64,000 bases of DNA from Massilia sp. Root133. Lineage in GTDB: Bacteria; Pseudomonadota; Gammaproteobacteria; Burkholderiales; Burkholderiaceae_D. Below are positions 1-9,500 of this stretch, one piece after another. The stretch's first letter is position 1. The number at the start of each line of letters is the position of its first letter. The notes below the pieces were generated by a model. The model had not been told where the DNA came from. It saw nothing but the letters and a program-made list of their open reading frames with translations, and did not search any database. A program made the translations under genes and the position numbers. The stretch lies in assembly GCF_001426525.1 (NCBI RefSeq), contig NZ_LMEW01000012.1, forward strand, positions 22,332-86,331, written 5' to 3'.

Positions 1-1
1 G

Positions 2-441
2 CGCGGCCTGACGTTCGACGAATTGTTCGCCATGCTGTTGGCGGTGCAGTTGTCGCCAGACGACCTGTCTCGGCTACGGGAATGGATCGCCGGCATCGCG
101 GATCCGGCCGAGTGCACTGCCCTGATCGAGCAGGCGGCGGCAGGCCGGCCGTGTCCGCACTGCCGCTGCGCCCGCAAGCACCGCTGCGGCCAGGCGAGCG
201 GATTGCAGCGCTTCCGCTGTCTCGGCGTCTATCAGCATTTCGCGGAGCAGGCCGGCATCACGCATGAAGCGGTGAACGTGGAAGCGGGCGTCCGGGCGCG
301 CGGCGCGATTCACATTCAAAACGGTTTCGCGGCGTGGCGAGCCGCTACCTGATCCATTACTCGGGCTGGCAGCGCGTGCTGGACGATCGTCGGCTCACGA
401 AGCCGGCTCATCTGCTGTGCGCTGCGGTCCAGCTCGGCTAG
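2..441 (+). pseudogene. IS1595-family transposase remnant (internally deleted, frameshifted)
   Basis: The reading frame enters from outside the window and gives an IS1595-like N-terminal segment: a DELFAMLLAV helix, then a zinc-ribbon-like CPHC...C followed by GQASGLQRFRC. It then jumps directly to a typical C-terminal stretch (FAEQAGITHEAVN, HIQN) at about 235-325. The catalytic DDE core that should lie between them is missing. From 331 the homology continues in another frame (GVASRYLIHYSGWQRVLD) to a TAG at 439-441. So there is both an internal deletion and a frameshift. The 35 bp after the stop could be the terminal inverted repeat of the element, but its partner lies outside the window. 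The family call rests on motif recognition only. It cannot encode an active transposase. Confidence 0.75.
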
Positions 442-483
442 ACGAGCGGGTTACCGAATTACCGCGAACACAGCCTTTTTATT

Positions 484-1782
484 TCAGAACACGCACATGC
501 GGTCCGCTTCCTCGCGCAGCCACGGCCGGAAGTCCGGATGCGCGATGCCGATCAGCGCCTGCGCGCGCTGCTTGGCCGACTTGCCACGCAATTGCGCCAC
601 ACCCCATTCCGTGACGACGTAGTTGACGTCGTTCTTGCTCGTCGTCGCGTGGGTGCCCGGCGACAGGGTCGGCACGATGCGCGAGACGGTGCCGTCCTTC
701 GCCGTCGACGGCAACACGATGAACGACTTGCCGCCGCGCGAGCGGTTCGCGGCGCGCACGAAATCCACCTGGCCGCCCGTGCCGGAGTAGGGCAGGTGTC
801 CGATGCTCTCGCTGCCACACTGGCCGAGCAGGTCGACCTGCAGGCTCGCGTTGATCGACACGAGCTTGTCGTTCTGCCCGGCGATGTACGGGTCGTTCGT
901 GAAGTTCGACGGGTGCATCTCCAGCATCGGATTGTGGTGCATGAACTCGTACAGGCGGCGCGAGCCGAGCGCGAACGTCGCCACCATCTTGCCCGGCAAC
1001 AGGGTCTTGCGGCGGTTGTTGACGGCGCCCGCTTCCACGAGTCGTAAAATGCCGTCGCCGATCATCTCCGTGTGGATGCCGAGGTCGCGCTTGTCCGTCA
1101 GCTGCATGACGACGGCGTCCGGAATGCCGCCGTAGCCGATCTGCAGGGTGGAACCGTCTTCGATGTGCTCCGCTACGAGACGGCCGATCGCTTCCTGCAC
1201 GGGACCGATGTGAGGCAGGCCCACTTCCATGATCGGGTCTTCGCTTTCGACCAGCGCCGTCACCTGCGAGATGTGCACGTGGCACTGGCCGTGCGTGAAC
1301 GGGACGTGCGGGTTCACTTCCAGCACGACGGCGCGCGCCTTGGCGACGGCCGCCATCGTGTAATCCGTGCCGAGGCTGAGGGCGAAGTGGCCGGAGGCGC
1401 TCATCGGCGACGCCATCGCGAACACGACGTCGGACGGCATCAGGCCCCGTTCGATCAGCAGCGGGATTTCGGAAAAATAATTCGGGATGAAGTCGCACCA
1501 GCCGCCCTGGCCGCCGGCGCGCGACGCGCCGCCGAAGAACAGCGCCGCGTGGCGCACGTGCGGCCGGCATTCAGGCGCGAAATACCCGAACTTGCGCATC
1601 GCGAGGATCTGCGCCACCTGGACGTCGTGGAAGCCCCGGCATTCCTGCGACAGCGCGTGCAGCAGGGTGGGCGGTTCGCCGACACCGGTCGGGACGACGA
1701 TCATGTCGCCGTCACGGACGTGGTTGAGGGCATCGAAGGCACTGCCGCGCTTGGCGCGATACATCTCCTGCAGGGTCTGCAT
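484..1782 (-). CDS. Acetyl-CoA hydrolase/transferase family protein (acyl-CoA:carboxylate CoA-transferase)
   Basis: This 432-residue protein belongs to the family of acetyl-CoA hydrolases and 4-hydroxybutyrate/acetate CoA-transferases, which move CoA between acyl-CoA and a carboxylate through a glutamyl-CoA intermediate. The candidate catalytic Glu lies in IHTEMIGDG in the middle of the chain. The C-terminal half carries the typical GTGGQVDF and a YVVTEWGVAQLRG segment. It is cytoplasmic and full length for the family. The ATG at 1782 was chosen because AGGAGA lies 6-7 bp upstream; an in-frame ATG at 1821 would add 13 residues without a comparable site. The stop codon is only about 40 bp from the IS remnant, so the normal downstream sequence may have been replaced. 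The acyl substrate cannot be told from sequence. Confidence 0.88.
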   Translation of the reverse strand: MQTLQEMYRAKRGSAFDALNHVRDGDMIVVPTGVGEPPTLLHALSQECRGFHDVQVAQILAMRKFGYFAPECRPHVRHAALFFGGASRAGGQGGWCDFIPNYFSEIPLLIERGLMPSDVVFAMASPMSASGHFALSLGTDYTMAAVAKARAVVLEVNPHVPFTHGQCHVHISQVTALVESEDPIMEVGLPHIGPVQEAIGRLVAEHIEDGSTLQIGYGGIPDAVVMQLTDKRDLGIHTEMIGDGILRLVEAGAVNNRRKTLLPGKMVATFALGSRRLYEFMHHNPMLEMHPSNFTNDPYIAGQNDKLVSINASLQVDLLGQCGSESIGHLPYSGTGGQVDFVRAANRSRGGKSFIVLPSTAKDGTVSRIVPTLSPGTHATTSKNDVNYVVTEWGVAQLRGKSAKQRAQALIGIAHPDFRPWLREEADRMCVF

Positions 1783-1940
1783 GGTCGTCTCCTGTGTCGT
1801 TTTTGTTTGAAAAACATGCACCGTGGCAGCTTAACAGCGTGGCGCAGGAAACTGACGCTCACCTGACACGCATCCGGCGCACAGCAGCGCGCCGGCGAGG
1901 CGCCGCGCGGCCGATAATGGAACGCGAGGAGCGACCCATC

Positions 1941-2543
1941 ATGGAACCGAAACGATATGTACTGACTGCATGCATGCTGCTGACGTGGTCGTGCATGGCG
2001 CACGCGCAGAACCAGGCCCAGCGTGCGGAGCAGGCCAACCGCGACGCCACCGTGGCCGATGAAGCGAGCACGGCCAGGCCGGCGCGCACGTCGCCGCCGG
2101 CGACGCTGAGCTATGGCCCCGTGCTGAATCCGCGCGCACAGCAGGGCGCCGACGCCGTCCGCAAGGACCCGGCAGAGGTGCACGACGAAGCGGATACGCT
2201 GGCCCGCCAGGCCCAGCCGCAAGACAAGCCACTCACCGACAAGCAGATCGAGGAATTGCGCCGCCGCGCCGCACGCCGCCACCCGGCGTGGCAGGGAGAA
2301 GGGGCGATGGCGCCGCGGCCGCTGCGGTCCGGCGCGACGCCGCCCGCGACGGCCGCCGTGCCGATTCCGCCGCCGGCGACGGCGCCGCAGCCCACCGTGC
2401 CCAGCACGAGCGTCATCCGCGGCTGCCAGGGCATCGTTTGCACGGATGGGGCCGGCAATACGTTCAATGCGGGTGGCAGTGCCGGCGTCAGCAGCACGGG
2501 CCGCGCATGTGTGCGGAACGGGACCACCGTCACTTGTTTTTGA
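1941..2543 (+). CDS. Putative secreted protein of unknown function, Ala/Pro-rich
   Basis: A 200-residue product starts with a signal peptide (MEPKRYVLTACMLLTWSCMAHA, probable cleavage after AHA). It continues as a charged Ala/Gln/Arg-rich region, then an Ala/Pro linker at about residues 125-155. The short C-terminal block contains four cysteines in CQGIVC and CVRNGTTVTC, suggesting two disulfides in the periplasm. The ATG at 1941 has GAGGAG 9 bp upstream and gives the best signal peptide; the frame is open further upstream without support. The start region lies divergent from the CoA-transferase gene. I do not recognise the family. Its TGA lies in the -35 region of the following gene's promoter. 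Confidence 0.6.
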   Translation: MEPKRYVLTACMLLTWSCMAHAQNQAQRAEQANRDATVADEASTARPARTSPPATLSYGPVLNPRAQQGADAVRKDPAEVHDEADTLARQAQPQDKPLTDKQIEELRRRAARRHPAWQGEGAMAPRPLRSGATPPATAAVPIPPPATAPQPTVPSTSVIRGCQGIVCTDGAGNTFNAGGSAGVSSTGRACVRNGTTVTCF

Positions 2544-2569
2544 CGTGTCGACCCAATCCCCGCTAGAAT
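2540..2569 (+). promoter_or_regulatory. Sigma-70-type promoter for the SDR gene
   Basis: TTGACG at 2540-2545 and TAGAAT at 2564-2569 are separated by 18 bp. Predicted transcription would start near 2576, at the edge of the LiuR-like palindrome, with about 75 nt of leader before the ATG at 2650. Prediction from consensus match only. Confidence 0.55.
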
Positions 2570-2576
2570 CTTCTAG

Positions 2577-2592
2577 TTGACGTTTACGTAAA
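2577..2592 (+). promoter_or_regulatory. LiuR/MerR-like operator palindrome
   Basis: TTGACGTTTACGTAAA is an inverted repeat (TTnACGT, 2-bp spacer, ACGTnAA), with an overlapping perfect 14-bp palindrome at 2581-2594. It resembles the MerR-family LiuR site known to control branched-chain amino acid and acyl-CoA catabolism in proteobacteria. It lies exactly at the predicted transcription start of a 3-hydroxyacyl-CoA dehydrogenase gene, which is the expected kind of target. No liuR gene is in this window. AT-rich direct repeats of ATAAGCGGAAA follow at about 2597-2620. Confidence 0.5.
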
Positions 2593-2649
2593 CGGAAATA
2601 AGCGGAAAATAAGCGGAAATTAACGCGAAGCATATCGAAAGGGAGACAG

Positions 2650-3414
2650 ATGCAAATCCAGAATAACGTGTTCATCGTGACGGGCGGCGCCTCGGGCCTG
2701 GGCGCGGCCACCGCGCGCACCATCGTCGAGGCGGGCGGTAAGGTCGTGCTAGCCGACGTGCAGCACGACGCCGGCACGGCGCTGGCCGCCGAGCTCGGTG
2801 CCGCGTCACGTTTCGTGAAATGCGACGTGACGTCGGAAGCGGACGGCCAGGCCGTCGTGGCGGCGGCGCTCGAACTGGGCAGCCTGCGCGGCCTCGTCAA
2901 CTGCGCCGGCGTGGCGCCGGCGATCAAGACGGTCGGCAAGGACGGTCCGCATCCGCTGGACGCGTTCCAGCGCGCCATCAACATCAACCTCGTCGGCACC
3001 TTCAACATGTGCCGCCTGGCGGCCGATGCGATGGGCAAGGAAGAGGGGCTGGAACACGGCGAGCGCGGCGTGATCATCAACACGGCGTCCGTCGCCGCGT
3101 TCGACGGCCAGATCGGCCAGGCCGCGTACGGCGCATCGAAGGCGGGCGTGGCCGGCATGACGCTGCCGATGGCGCGCGACCTGTCGCGCAGCGGCATCCG
3201 CGTGATGACGATCGCACCGGGCATCTTCGAGACGCCGATGCTGATGGGCATGCCGCAGGAAGTGCGCGATTCGCTGGGCAAGATGGTGCCGTTCCCGCCG
3301 CGCCTCGGCATGCCGCGCGAGTACGCGCACCTGGCGAAGACCATCATCGAGAACGTCATGCTGAACGGCGAGACGATCCGCCTGGACGGCGCCATCCGCA
3401 TGCAACCGAAGTGA
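2650..3414 (+). CDS. SDR-family 3-hydroxyacyl-CoA dehydrogenase (HSD17B10-like)
   Basis: A 254-residue classical short-chain dehydrogenase. It has the nucleotide-binding TGGASGLG at residues 11-18, Asp36 after strand 2 (LAD) predicting NAD rather than NADP, NCAG at 84-87, and the catalytic Ser147, Tyr160 and Lys164 (YGASK). The sequence resembles type II 3-hydroxyacyl-CoA dehydrogenases, which oxidise 3-hydroxyacyl-CoA (including 2-methyl-3-hydroxybutyryl-CoA in isoleucine breakdown). The start has an AAAGGGAG ribosome site 6 bp upstream. The LiuR-like operator upstream supports a role in branched-chain amino acid or fatty acid catabolism. The exact substrate is inferred. Confidence 0.85.
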   Translation: MQIQNNVFIVTGGASGLGAATARTIVEAGGKVVLADVQHDAGTALAAELGAASRFVKCDVTSEADGQAVVAAALELGSLRGLVNCAGVAPAIKTVGKDGPHPLDAFQRAININLVGTFNMCRLAADAMGKEEGLEHGERGVIINTASVAAFDGQIGQAAYGASKAGVAGMTLPMARDLSRSGIRVMTIAPGIFETPMLMGMPQEVRDSLGKMVPFPPRLGMPREYAHLAKTIIENVMLNGETIRLDGAIRMQPK

Positions 3415-3466
3415 GCCCTTGAGCAATTTCGGGTACGATGCCCTCTGGTATTCCCGGAGAAATCGT

Positions 3467-5260
3467 ATGACCAAGAAGTTGCTCGTCCTCGTTTTGGGCG
3501 GTGTATTGACCGCCGCCCTGCACCCCGCAGTCGCACTCGCGCAGGACGCCTCGGCCCTGCAGCGGGCTCCCGAGGCCGCCAGCGGCTATGCCGAGAAGGC
3601 CGGCTGGACCGCCCGCAAGTACATGGTGGCGGCCGCGAATCCGCTGGCGGTCGAAGCGGGCTACGAGATGCTGAAACAGGGCGGCACGGCGATCGACGCA
3701 GGCATCGCGACGCAACTGGTCCTTACGCTCGTCGAGCCGCAATCGTCCGGCATCGGCGGCGGCGCATTCCTGATGTATTACGACGGCAAGAAGGTGCAGG
3801 CGTTCGACGGCCGCGAGACGGCGCCGTCGAAGGCGGACGAGCATCTGTTCCAGCATGCGGACGGCACGCCGATGTCGCGGGCCGAAGGCATCGTGGGCGG
3901 CCGTTCGACGGGCGCGCCGGGCGTGCTGCGCATGCTGGCGCTGGCCCATCGCCAGCACGGCAAGCTGGCGTGGAAGACGCTGTTCCAGCCCGCGATCCGC
4001 CTGTCCGAGCAAGGCTTCGCGGTGAGTCCGCGCCTGAACAGCCTGCTGGCCGAGGACCGCTATCTGCGCAACGACCCGACCGCGCGCGCCTACTTCTATG
4101 CGCCGGACGGCAAGCCGTGGCCCGTCGGCCACGTGCTGAAGAACCCCGAGCTGGCGCGCACCCTGCGCGAACTGGCCGCCGGCGGCGCCGAGGTGTTTTA
4201 TACGGGCCGCATCGCGCGCGACATCGAAGCGAAGGTCAAGAGCCACCCGACGAATCCGGGCCTGCTGACCGCGGCTGACATCGCCGCGTATCAGCCGAAG
4301 CTGCGCGAGCCGGTCTGCAACGACTACCGCGCGTACACGGTGTGCGGCATGCCGCCGCCGTCGTCGGGCGGGATCGCCGTCGCGCAGATGCTCGGCATGT
4401 TCGAGACGCGCGACATGAAAGCGCTGGCGCCCGCGAACGGCATCCCGGGCGCGGACGCCGTGCACGTGTTCTCGGAAGTGGGCCGCCTCGCGTATGCGGA
4501 CCGCGACCGCTACGCCGCCGACACGGATTTCGTCCCGCTGCCGGGCCGCGGCATCCCCGCGCTGCTGGACAAGGGCTATCTGTCGCAGCGCGCCAGCCTC
4601 GTCAAGCAGCGCTCGATGGGCAAGGCGCAAGCCGGCCATCCGCCGGGCGTGGAGACGGCGTGGCACTGGGGCCTGGACAACTCGATCGAGGCGCATTCGA
4701 CGTCGCACATCGTCGCGGTCGATCCGTATGGCGCGGGCCTGTCGATGACGACGAGCGTCGAGGATGCGTTCGGCTCGCGCCAGATGGTCGACGGGTTCAT
4801 CCTCAACAACCAGCTCACCGATTTCTCGTTCGACTCGCGCGACGCGAACGGGCCGATCGCCAACCGCGTGGAACCGGGCAAGCGCCCGCGCAGCGCGATG
4901 AGCCCCACGATCGTGTTCGACAAGAAGACCGGGCGTTTCGTGGAAGCGGTCGGTTCGCCGGGCGGTCCGCTGATCATCAATTACGTGGCCAAGGTCCTCG
5001 TCGGCACGCTCGACTGGGGCCTCGACATGCAGCAGGCGATCTCGCTGCCGAACTTCGGCAGCCGCAACGGCCCGACCGAGCTGGAGGCCGGGCGCTTCCC
5101 GTTGTCCGAGGTGAAGGCCCTGCAAGCGCGCGGCCACGACGTGCGCGTGTTCGAGCAGACATCCGGCCTGCAGGGCATCGCGCGCATGGAGATTCACGGC
5201 GTGCCGCTGTGGTTCGGCGGTGCCGATCCGCGGCGCGAAGGTATTGCAAAAGGTGACTAG
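3467..5260 (+). CDS. ggt: Gamma-glutamyltransferase, periplasmic
   Basis: A 597-residue precursor with a signal peptide (MTKKLLVLVLGGVLTAALHPAVALAQ). GGT enzymes transfer or hydrolyse the gamma-glutamyl group of glutathione; the precursor cuts itself before a Thr that becomes the nucleophile of the small subunit. Here that site is T-S-H at Thr412, matching the TTH of E. coli Ggt, followed by ILNNQLTDFS. The oxyanion-type GSPGG is near residue 500. The large-subunit glycine-rich SSGIGGGAFL is near residue 88. The ATG at 3467 has GGAGAAA upstream and yields the signal peptide; the open frame begins earlier at 3419 without support. It follows the SDR gene by 52 bp and may be co-transcribed. Confidence 0.92.
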   Translation: MTKKLLVLVLGGVLTAALHPAVALAQDASALQRAPEAASGYAEKAGWTARKYMVAAANPLAVEAGYEMLKQGGTAIDAGIATQLVLTLVEPQSSGIGGGAFLMYYDGKKVQAFDGRETAPSKADEHLFQHADGTPMSRAEGIVGGRSTGAPGVLRMLALAHRQHGKLAWKTLFQPAIRLSEQGFAVSPRLNSLLAEDRYLRNDPTARAYFYAPDGKPWPVGHVLKNPELARTLRELAAGGAEVFYTGRIARDIEAKVKSHPTNPGLLTAADIAAYQPKLREPVCNDYRAYTVCGMPPPSSGGIAVAQMLGMFETRDMKALAPANGIPGADAVHVFSEVGRLAYADRDRYAADTDFVPLPGRGIPALLDKGYLSQRASLVKQRSMGKAQAGHPPGVETAWHWGLDNSIEAHSTSHIVAVDPYGAGLSMTTSVEDAFGSRQMVDGFILNNQLTDFSFDSRDANGPIANRVEPGKRPRSAMSPTIVFDKKTGRFVEAVGSPGGPLIINYVAKVLVGTLDWGLDMQQAISLPNFGSRNGPTELEAGRFPLSEVKALQARGHDVRVFEQTSGLQGIARMEIHGVPLWFGGADPRREGIAKGD

Positions 5261-5265
5261 TGGTG

Positions 5266-5315
5266 GGGCCTCGATCAACCTGCTGCGCATCGCTCGCTAC
5301 GGTTTCTCGAGGCCC
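5266..5315 (+). repeat. Stop-codon-adjacent palindromic repeat, short copy A
   Basis: Begins 6 bp after the ggt stop. The ends are GGGCCTCGA and TCGAGGCCC, a perfect 9-bp terminal inverted repeat. The inner edges (AACCTGCTGCGC and CTCGCTACGGTTT) match the copy at 26356-26475, but the central 60-70 bp is missing. An extra half-end TCGAGGCCC lies at 5348-5356. Confidence 0.7.
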
Positions 5316-5428
5316 TGATGCGCCGCGGGCCGCTTTTTGACTGTTTGTCGAGGCCCTAATACAACGAAGTGTTTGTCGAAGAGCTATTTATTCAACGCAA
5401 GGTTGGCAGAGTTTGCTAATCTTGCTCT

Positions 5429-6598
5429 GTGGATATTGAATGTAAAACGGGTTTGATCCTCAGCGGTGGCGGCGCGCGCGCGGCCTACCAGGCGGGGGTC
5501 CTGCAGGCGATCTCCCGCATCCTGGGGGAGGCGGGCTGGCCCGCCGCGCGCAATCCGTTCGAGATCATCTGCGGCACGTCGGCCGGCGCCCTCAACGCGG
5601 CCGGGCTGGCGTGCCGCGCCGACGACTTCGGCGACGCCGTCGACGAGTTGGCGGACGTGTGGGAGGGCATCGATGTCACGCAGGTCTATCGCGCCGATTC
5701 GCTGGGCGTGCTGCGTTCCGGGGCGCGCTGGCTGTCGCTGCTGTCGTTCGGCTGGATGCTGCGCCAGTGGCACGCGGCGCCGCCGACGTCGCTGCTCGAC
5801 AACACGCCGCTCGTGGGCCTGCTGCACCGCATGCTCGACCTGCCGCGCCTGGACGCGGCGCTGGCCAGCGGCTGCCTCGACGCCCTCGCGGTCACCGCAT
5901 CGTCGTACAGCGGCGGCCAGCACGTCACGTTCTACCAGAGCGAACGCAAGATCGCACCGTGGAAGCGGCACCAGCGTCTCGCCCTGCAGGAACAGATCGG
6001 CGTCGAGCACCTGCTCGCGTCGAGCGCCTTGCCGTTCATCTTCCCGGCCGTGCCCTTGTACTTCGACGGCCACCTCGAATACTGCGGCGACGGCTCGATG
6101 CGCCAGCTGGCGCCGATCGCGCCCGCGATCCACCTGGGCGCACGCCGCGTGCTCGTCGTGGGGGCGGGACGCATGAACGAGACCGTGAACCATTTGCCGG
6201 CGCACGTGCGCTATCCGAGCCTGGCGCAGATCGCCGGCCACGCGCTGTCGTCGATCTTCCTGGACGGCCTCGCGATGGATATCGAGCGCCTGCAGCGCAT
6301 CAACGACACGCTCTCCATGCTGCCTGAGGAGGCGCTGGCGAAGACGCCGCTGCGCCGCATCGAGCTGCTCGCGATCGTGCCGTCGGAACGCCTGGACGAC
6401 ATCGCCGCGCGCCACGCGGCCAACCTGCCGGGGCCCGTGCGCACGCTGCTGGGCGGGATCGGGGCGATCGAGGCGCGCGGCGCCTCGCTGGCGTCCTATT
6501 TGCTGTTCGAAGGCGGCTACACGCGCGAACTGATGGCGCTGGGCCAGCGCGACACCTATGCCCGGCGCCGCGACGTACTGGAGTTTTTCGAAGCATGA
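5429..6598 (+). CDS. Patatin-like phospholipase family protein
   Basis: A 389-residue patatin-fold serine lipase. The oxyanion loop GGGARAAYQ is at residues 13-21, the nucleophile serine lies in GTSAGA near residue 51, and the catalytic Asp is in DGS near residue 222. Such enzymes hydrolyse acyl chains from phospholipids. There is no signal peptide, so it is probably cytoplasmic or membrane-associated. A GTG at 5429 is used because the oxyanion loop begins only 12 residues later and no ATG is available; the ribosome site is weak. Its TGA overlaps the ATG of the hybrid kinase gene (ATGA), so the two are likely translationally coupled. Confidence 0.87.
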   Translation: MDIECKTGLILSGGGARAAYQAGVLQAISRILGEAGWPAARNPFEIICGTSAGALNAAGLACRADDFGDAVDELADVWEGIDVTQVYRADSLGVLRSGARWLSLLSFGWMLRQWHAAPPTSLLDNTPLVGLLHRMLDLPRLDAALASGCLDALAVTASSYSGGQHVTFYQSERKIAPWKRHQRLALQEQIGVEHLLASSALPFIFPAVPLYFDGHLEYCGDGSMRQLAPIAPAIHLGARRVLVVGAGRMNETVNHLPAHVRYPSLAQIAGHALSSIFLDGLAMDIERLQRINDTLSMLPEEALAKTPLRRIELLAIVPSERLDDIAARHAANLPGPVRTLLGGIGAIEARGASLASYLLFEGGYTRELMALGQRDTYARRRDVLEFFEA

Positions 6599-9500
6599 AA
6601 CGATGCCTGTTCCTGGTGCTCGCGCTGTTGTGGGCCATTGTCGCCCAGGCCGCGCCGACGCCGACCCTGCGCTTCGAGCACCTGTCGGTGGACGACGGCC
6701 TCGCGCAGGAATCCGTGCTGTCGATCGTCCAGGACCCGGACGGCTTCATGTGGTTCGGCACCCAGTCCGGCCTGTCGCGCTACGACGGCTACCGCTTCAC
6801 GAATTTCCGCAACGTCGTCGGCGATCCGAAGACGCTCGCGAACAACTGGGTGCGCGTGCTGTACGCCGACCGCAAGGGCCGGCTGTGGATCGGCACGGAC
6901 GGCGGGCTCGATCGCTACGAACCGCAGACCGGCACGTTCAGCCATTTCCTGCCGGACGAACCGGCCAAGCGGGGCAACGGCAACCGCCACATCCGCGCCA
7001 TCCTCGACGACGGCAAGGAAGGCCTGTGGCTCGCCACGGCCGACGGCCTGCAGCACTTCGACATCCCGACCGGCCGCTTCGACACGTGGCACCACGTGCC
7101 GGGCGTGCCGGACAGCCTCGCGTCCGACAAGCTGACGGCCCTCGCGCGCGGGCGCGACGGCCGCCTGTGGATCGGCACCGCGGCGGGCCTCGACAGCCTC
7201 GATCCCGAGCGGATGCACTTCCGCCACCATCCGTCGCCGCGCGGCGGCAAGTACGACTTCGTGCAGACGCTGATGGTCGACGCGGGCCAGGGCCTGTGGG
7301 TCGGCAGCATGGGCGGCCTGGAACGCCTGTCGCTCGGGCCGAAGGGCGACGTGCGCACGTTCGGGCTCGACGACGGCATGCCGCCCGGCGAGATCAGCGT
7401 GTTGTACGAGGACGCCGAGCGCCAGGTCTGGGTCGGCTCGCACGACCGCGGCCTGTACCGCTGGCTGCCCGCGCTGGGCCGCTTCGAGCGCCATCCGCAC
7501 CGCATCACCGACAGCTACAGCCTGGGCGACAACCAGGTCACGGCGCTGTACGGCGACCGCGTGGGCACGTTCTGGGTCGGCACGTGGTACGGCGGCGTGT
7601 CGCGCGCGGACATGGGCAGCGGCGGCTTCGCGCGCATCGTGCGCGGCGACGACACGCCGCTCGCGCTGGAAGACAACAAGGTGCGCGGCATCGTCGGCGA
7701 CGGCGGCGGGAAGCTGTGGCTCGCCACGAACGGCGGCCTGCACCTGTTCGATCCGGCGACCGGCGCGGACCAGGCGTGGCGCCTCGCGCCGGTCGAAGCG
7801 GGGCTGTCGGGCGACGCGATGGCGACGTCGGTGGCGCTCGGCCGCGACGGCACCGTGTGGCTCGGCTCGCGCAACGGCCTCGCGCACTTCGATCCGAAGA
7901 CCGGGCGCATCACGCGGCGCCCGCTGTCCACCGACGACGTCGACGCCAACTACGTGCGCAACGTGCACGTCACGCGCGACGGCACCTTGTGGGCCGCGAC
8001 CCGCGGCGGCCTGCACCGCATCGCGCCGGACGGCAAGCAGACGACGTACCAGCACGACCCGACCGCGGCCGCGAGCCTGGCCGACAACATCGTGCGGCCG
8101 ATGCTGGAAGACCGCCACGGCCGGTTCTGGGTCGGCACGTTCGACGGCCTGGACCTGCTCGACCGCGCCACCGGCAAGTTCCGCCACTTCCGCCACGATC
8201 CGGACGATCCCACCAGCCTGTCGCACGACGAGGTGCACTACCTGCTGGAAGACCGGCGCGGCGACCTGTGGGTCGGCACGGCCGTGGGCCTGAACCGCAT
8301 GGTGATCGGCAGCGACGGCACGCCGCGCTTCCAGCGCTACACGGTGCGCGACGGCATGGCGGACGACGTCGTGGCCGCGATGCAGGAAGACCTCGACGGC
8401 TTCATCTGGGTGTCCAGCTCGAGCGGCCTGCACCGGCTCGATCCGTCCAGCGGCGCCTGGCGCAACTACAACGCGACCGACGGCACGATCGAAGGGGCGT
8501 ACTTCGACGCCTCGGCGCTGCGCGTGGCCGACGGCACGCTCTACTTCGGCGGCAACAACGGCATCACCGCATTCAATCCGCGCGCGCTGCACGACAACCT
8601 GATCGCGCCGCGCGCCGTCATCACGGGCCTGCAGATCTTCGGCCAGCCGTGGCAGGACGTCCGGCCGGGCATGCTGCCGGGGCCGATCGAGCGCCTGTCC
8701 GGCATCACGCTCACGCCGCAGGACTCCGTGTTCTCGCTGGAGTTCTCGGCGCTGCACTTCGCCGCGCCGGGCCGCAACCGCTTCGCCTACCGCCTCGTCG
8801 GCTTCGACCAGGACTGGATCGGCGTCGACGCCAGCAAGCGCTTCGCGACCTACACGAACCTCGATCCGGGCAGCTACACGTTCCAGGTGCGCGCGGCGAA
8901 CAAGGACGGCGTGTGGAGCGATGCCGCCGCCACGCTGGAAGTGACCGTGCTGCCGCCGTACTGGAAGACGTGGTGGTTCCGCACCCTGTGCGCGCTGGTG
9001 GTGATCGGCTGCGGCTACGGCGCGTATCGGATCCGCGTGGACGTCCTGCGGCGCCAGAAGGCCATGCTGGAACAGCAGGTCAGCGCGCGTACGGAACGCA
9101 TCGAACAGCAGAACCGCCTGCTGGAACGCCAGACCGAGGAACTGCGCGAGCAGGAACGGCAGGTGCGGCGCCGCACGAACGAGCTGGCGCTCGCCAACGA
9201 CGCGCTGCAGGAAAACGAGGAACGGCTGTACCAGGCCAAGCAGCGCGCGGAAGACGCGACGCGCCAGAAGTCCGAATTCCTCGCCAACATGAGCCACGAG
9301 ATGCGCACGCCGCTGGCCGGCGTGATCGGCATGCTGGGCTTCGCGCTGCGCGACACGGCGCTGCGCGACTGCACGCGCGAGCAGATCCTGCGCGGCCAGG
9401 CGAACGCCCAGTCGCTGCTGGCGATCATCAACGACCTGCTCGACTTTTCCAAGATCGAGGCGGGCAAGCTGACCATCGAGAACATCGACTTCGCGCTCGA

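Noticed and set aside
3356-5290. A 644-codon minus-strand open frame antisense to ggt
   Set aside because: No recognisable domains, and the opposite strand encodes a full gamma-glutamyltransferase with catalytic Thr.
6640-8700. Tandem repeats in the hybrid kinase gene considered as a CRISPR-like or satellite array
   Set aside because: They are degenerate protein-level propeller repeats of about 45 residues with diverged DNA, not nucleotide repeats.
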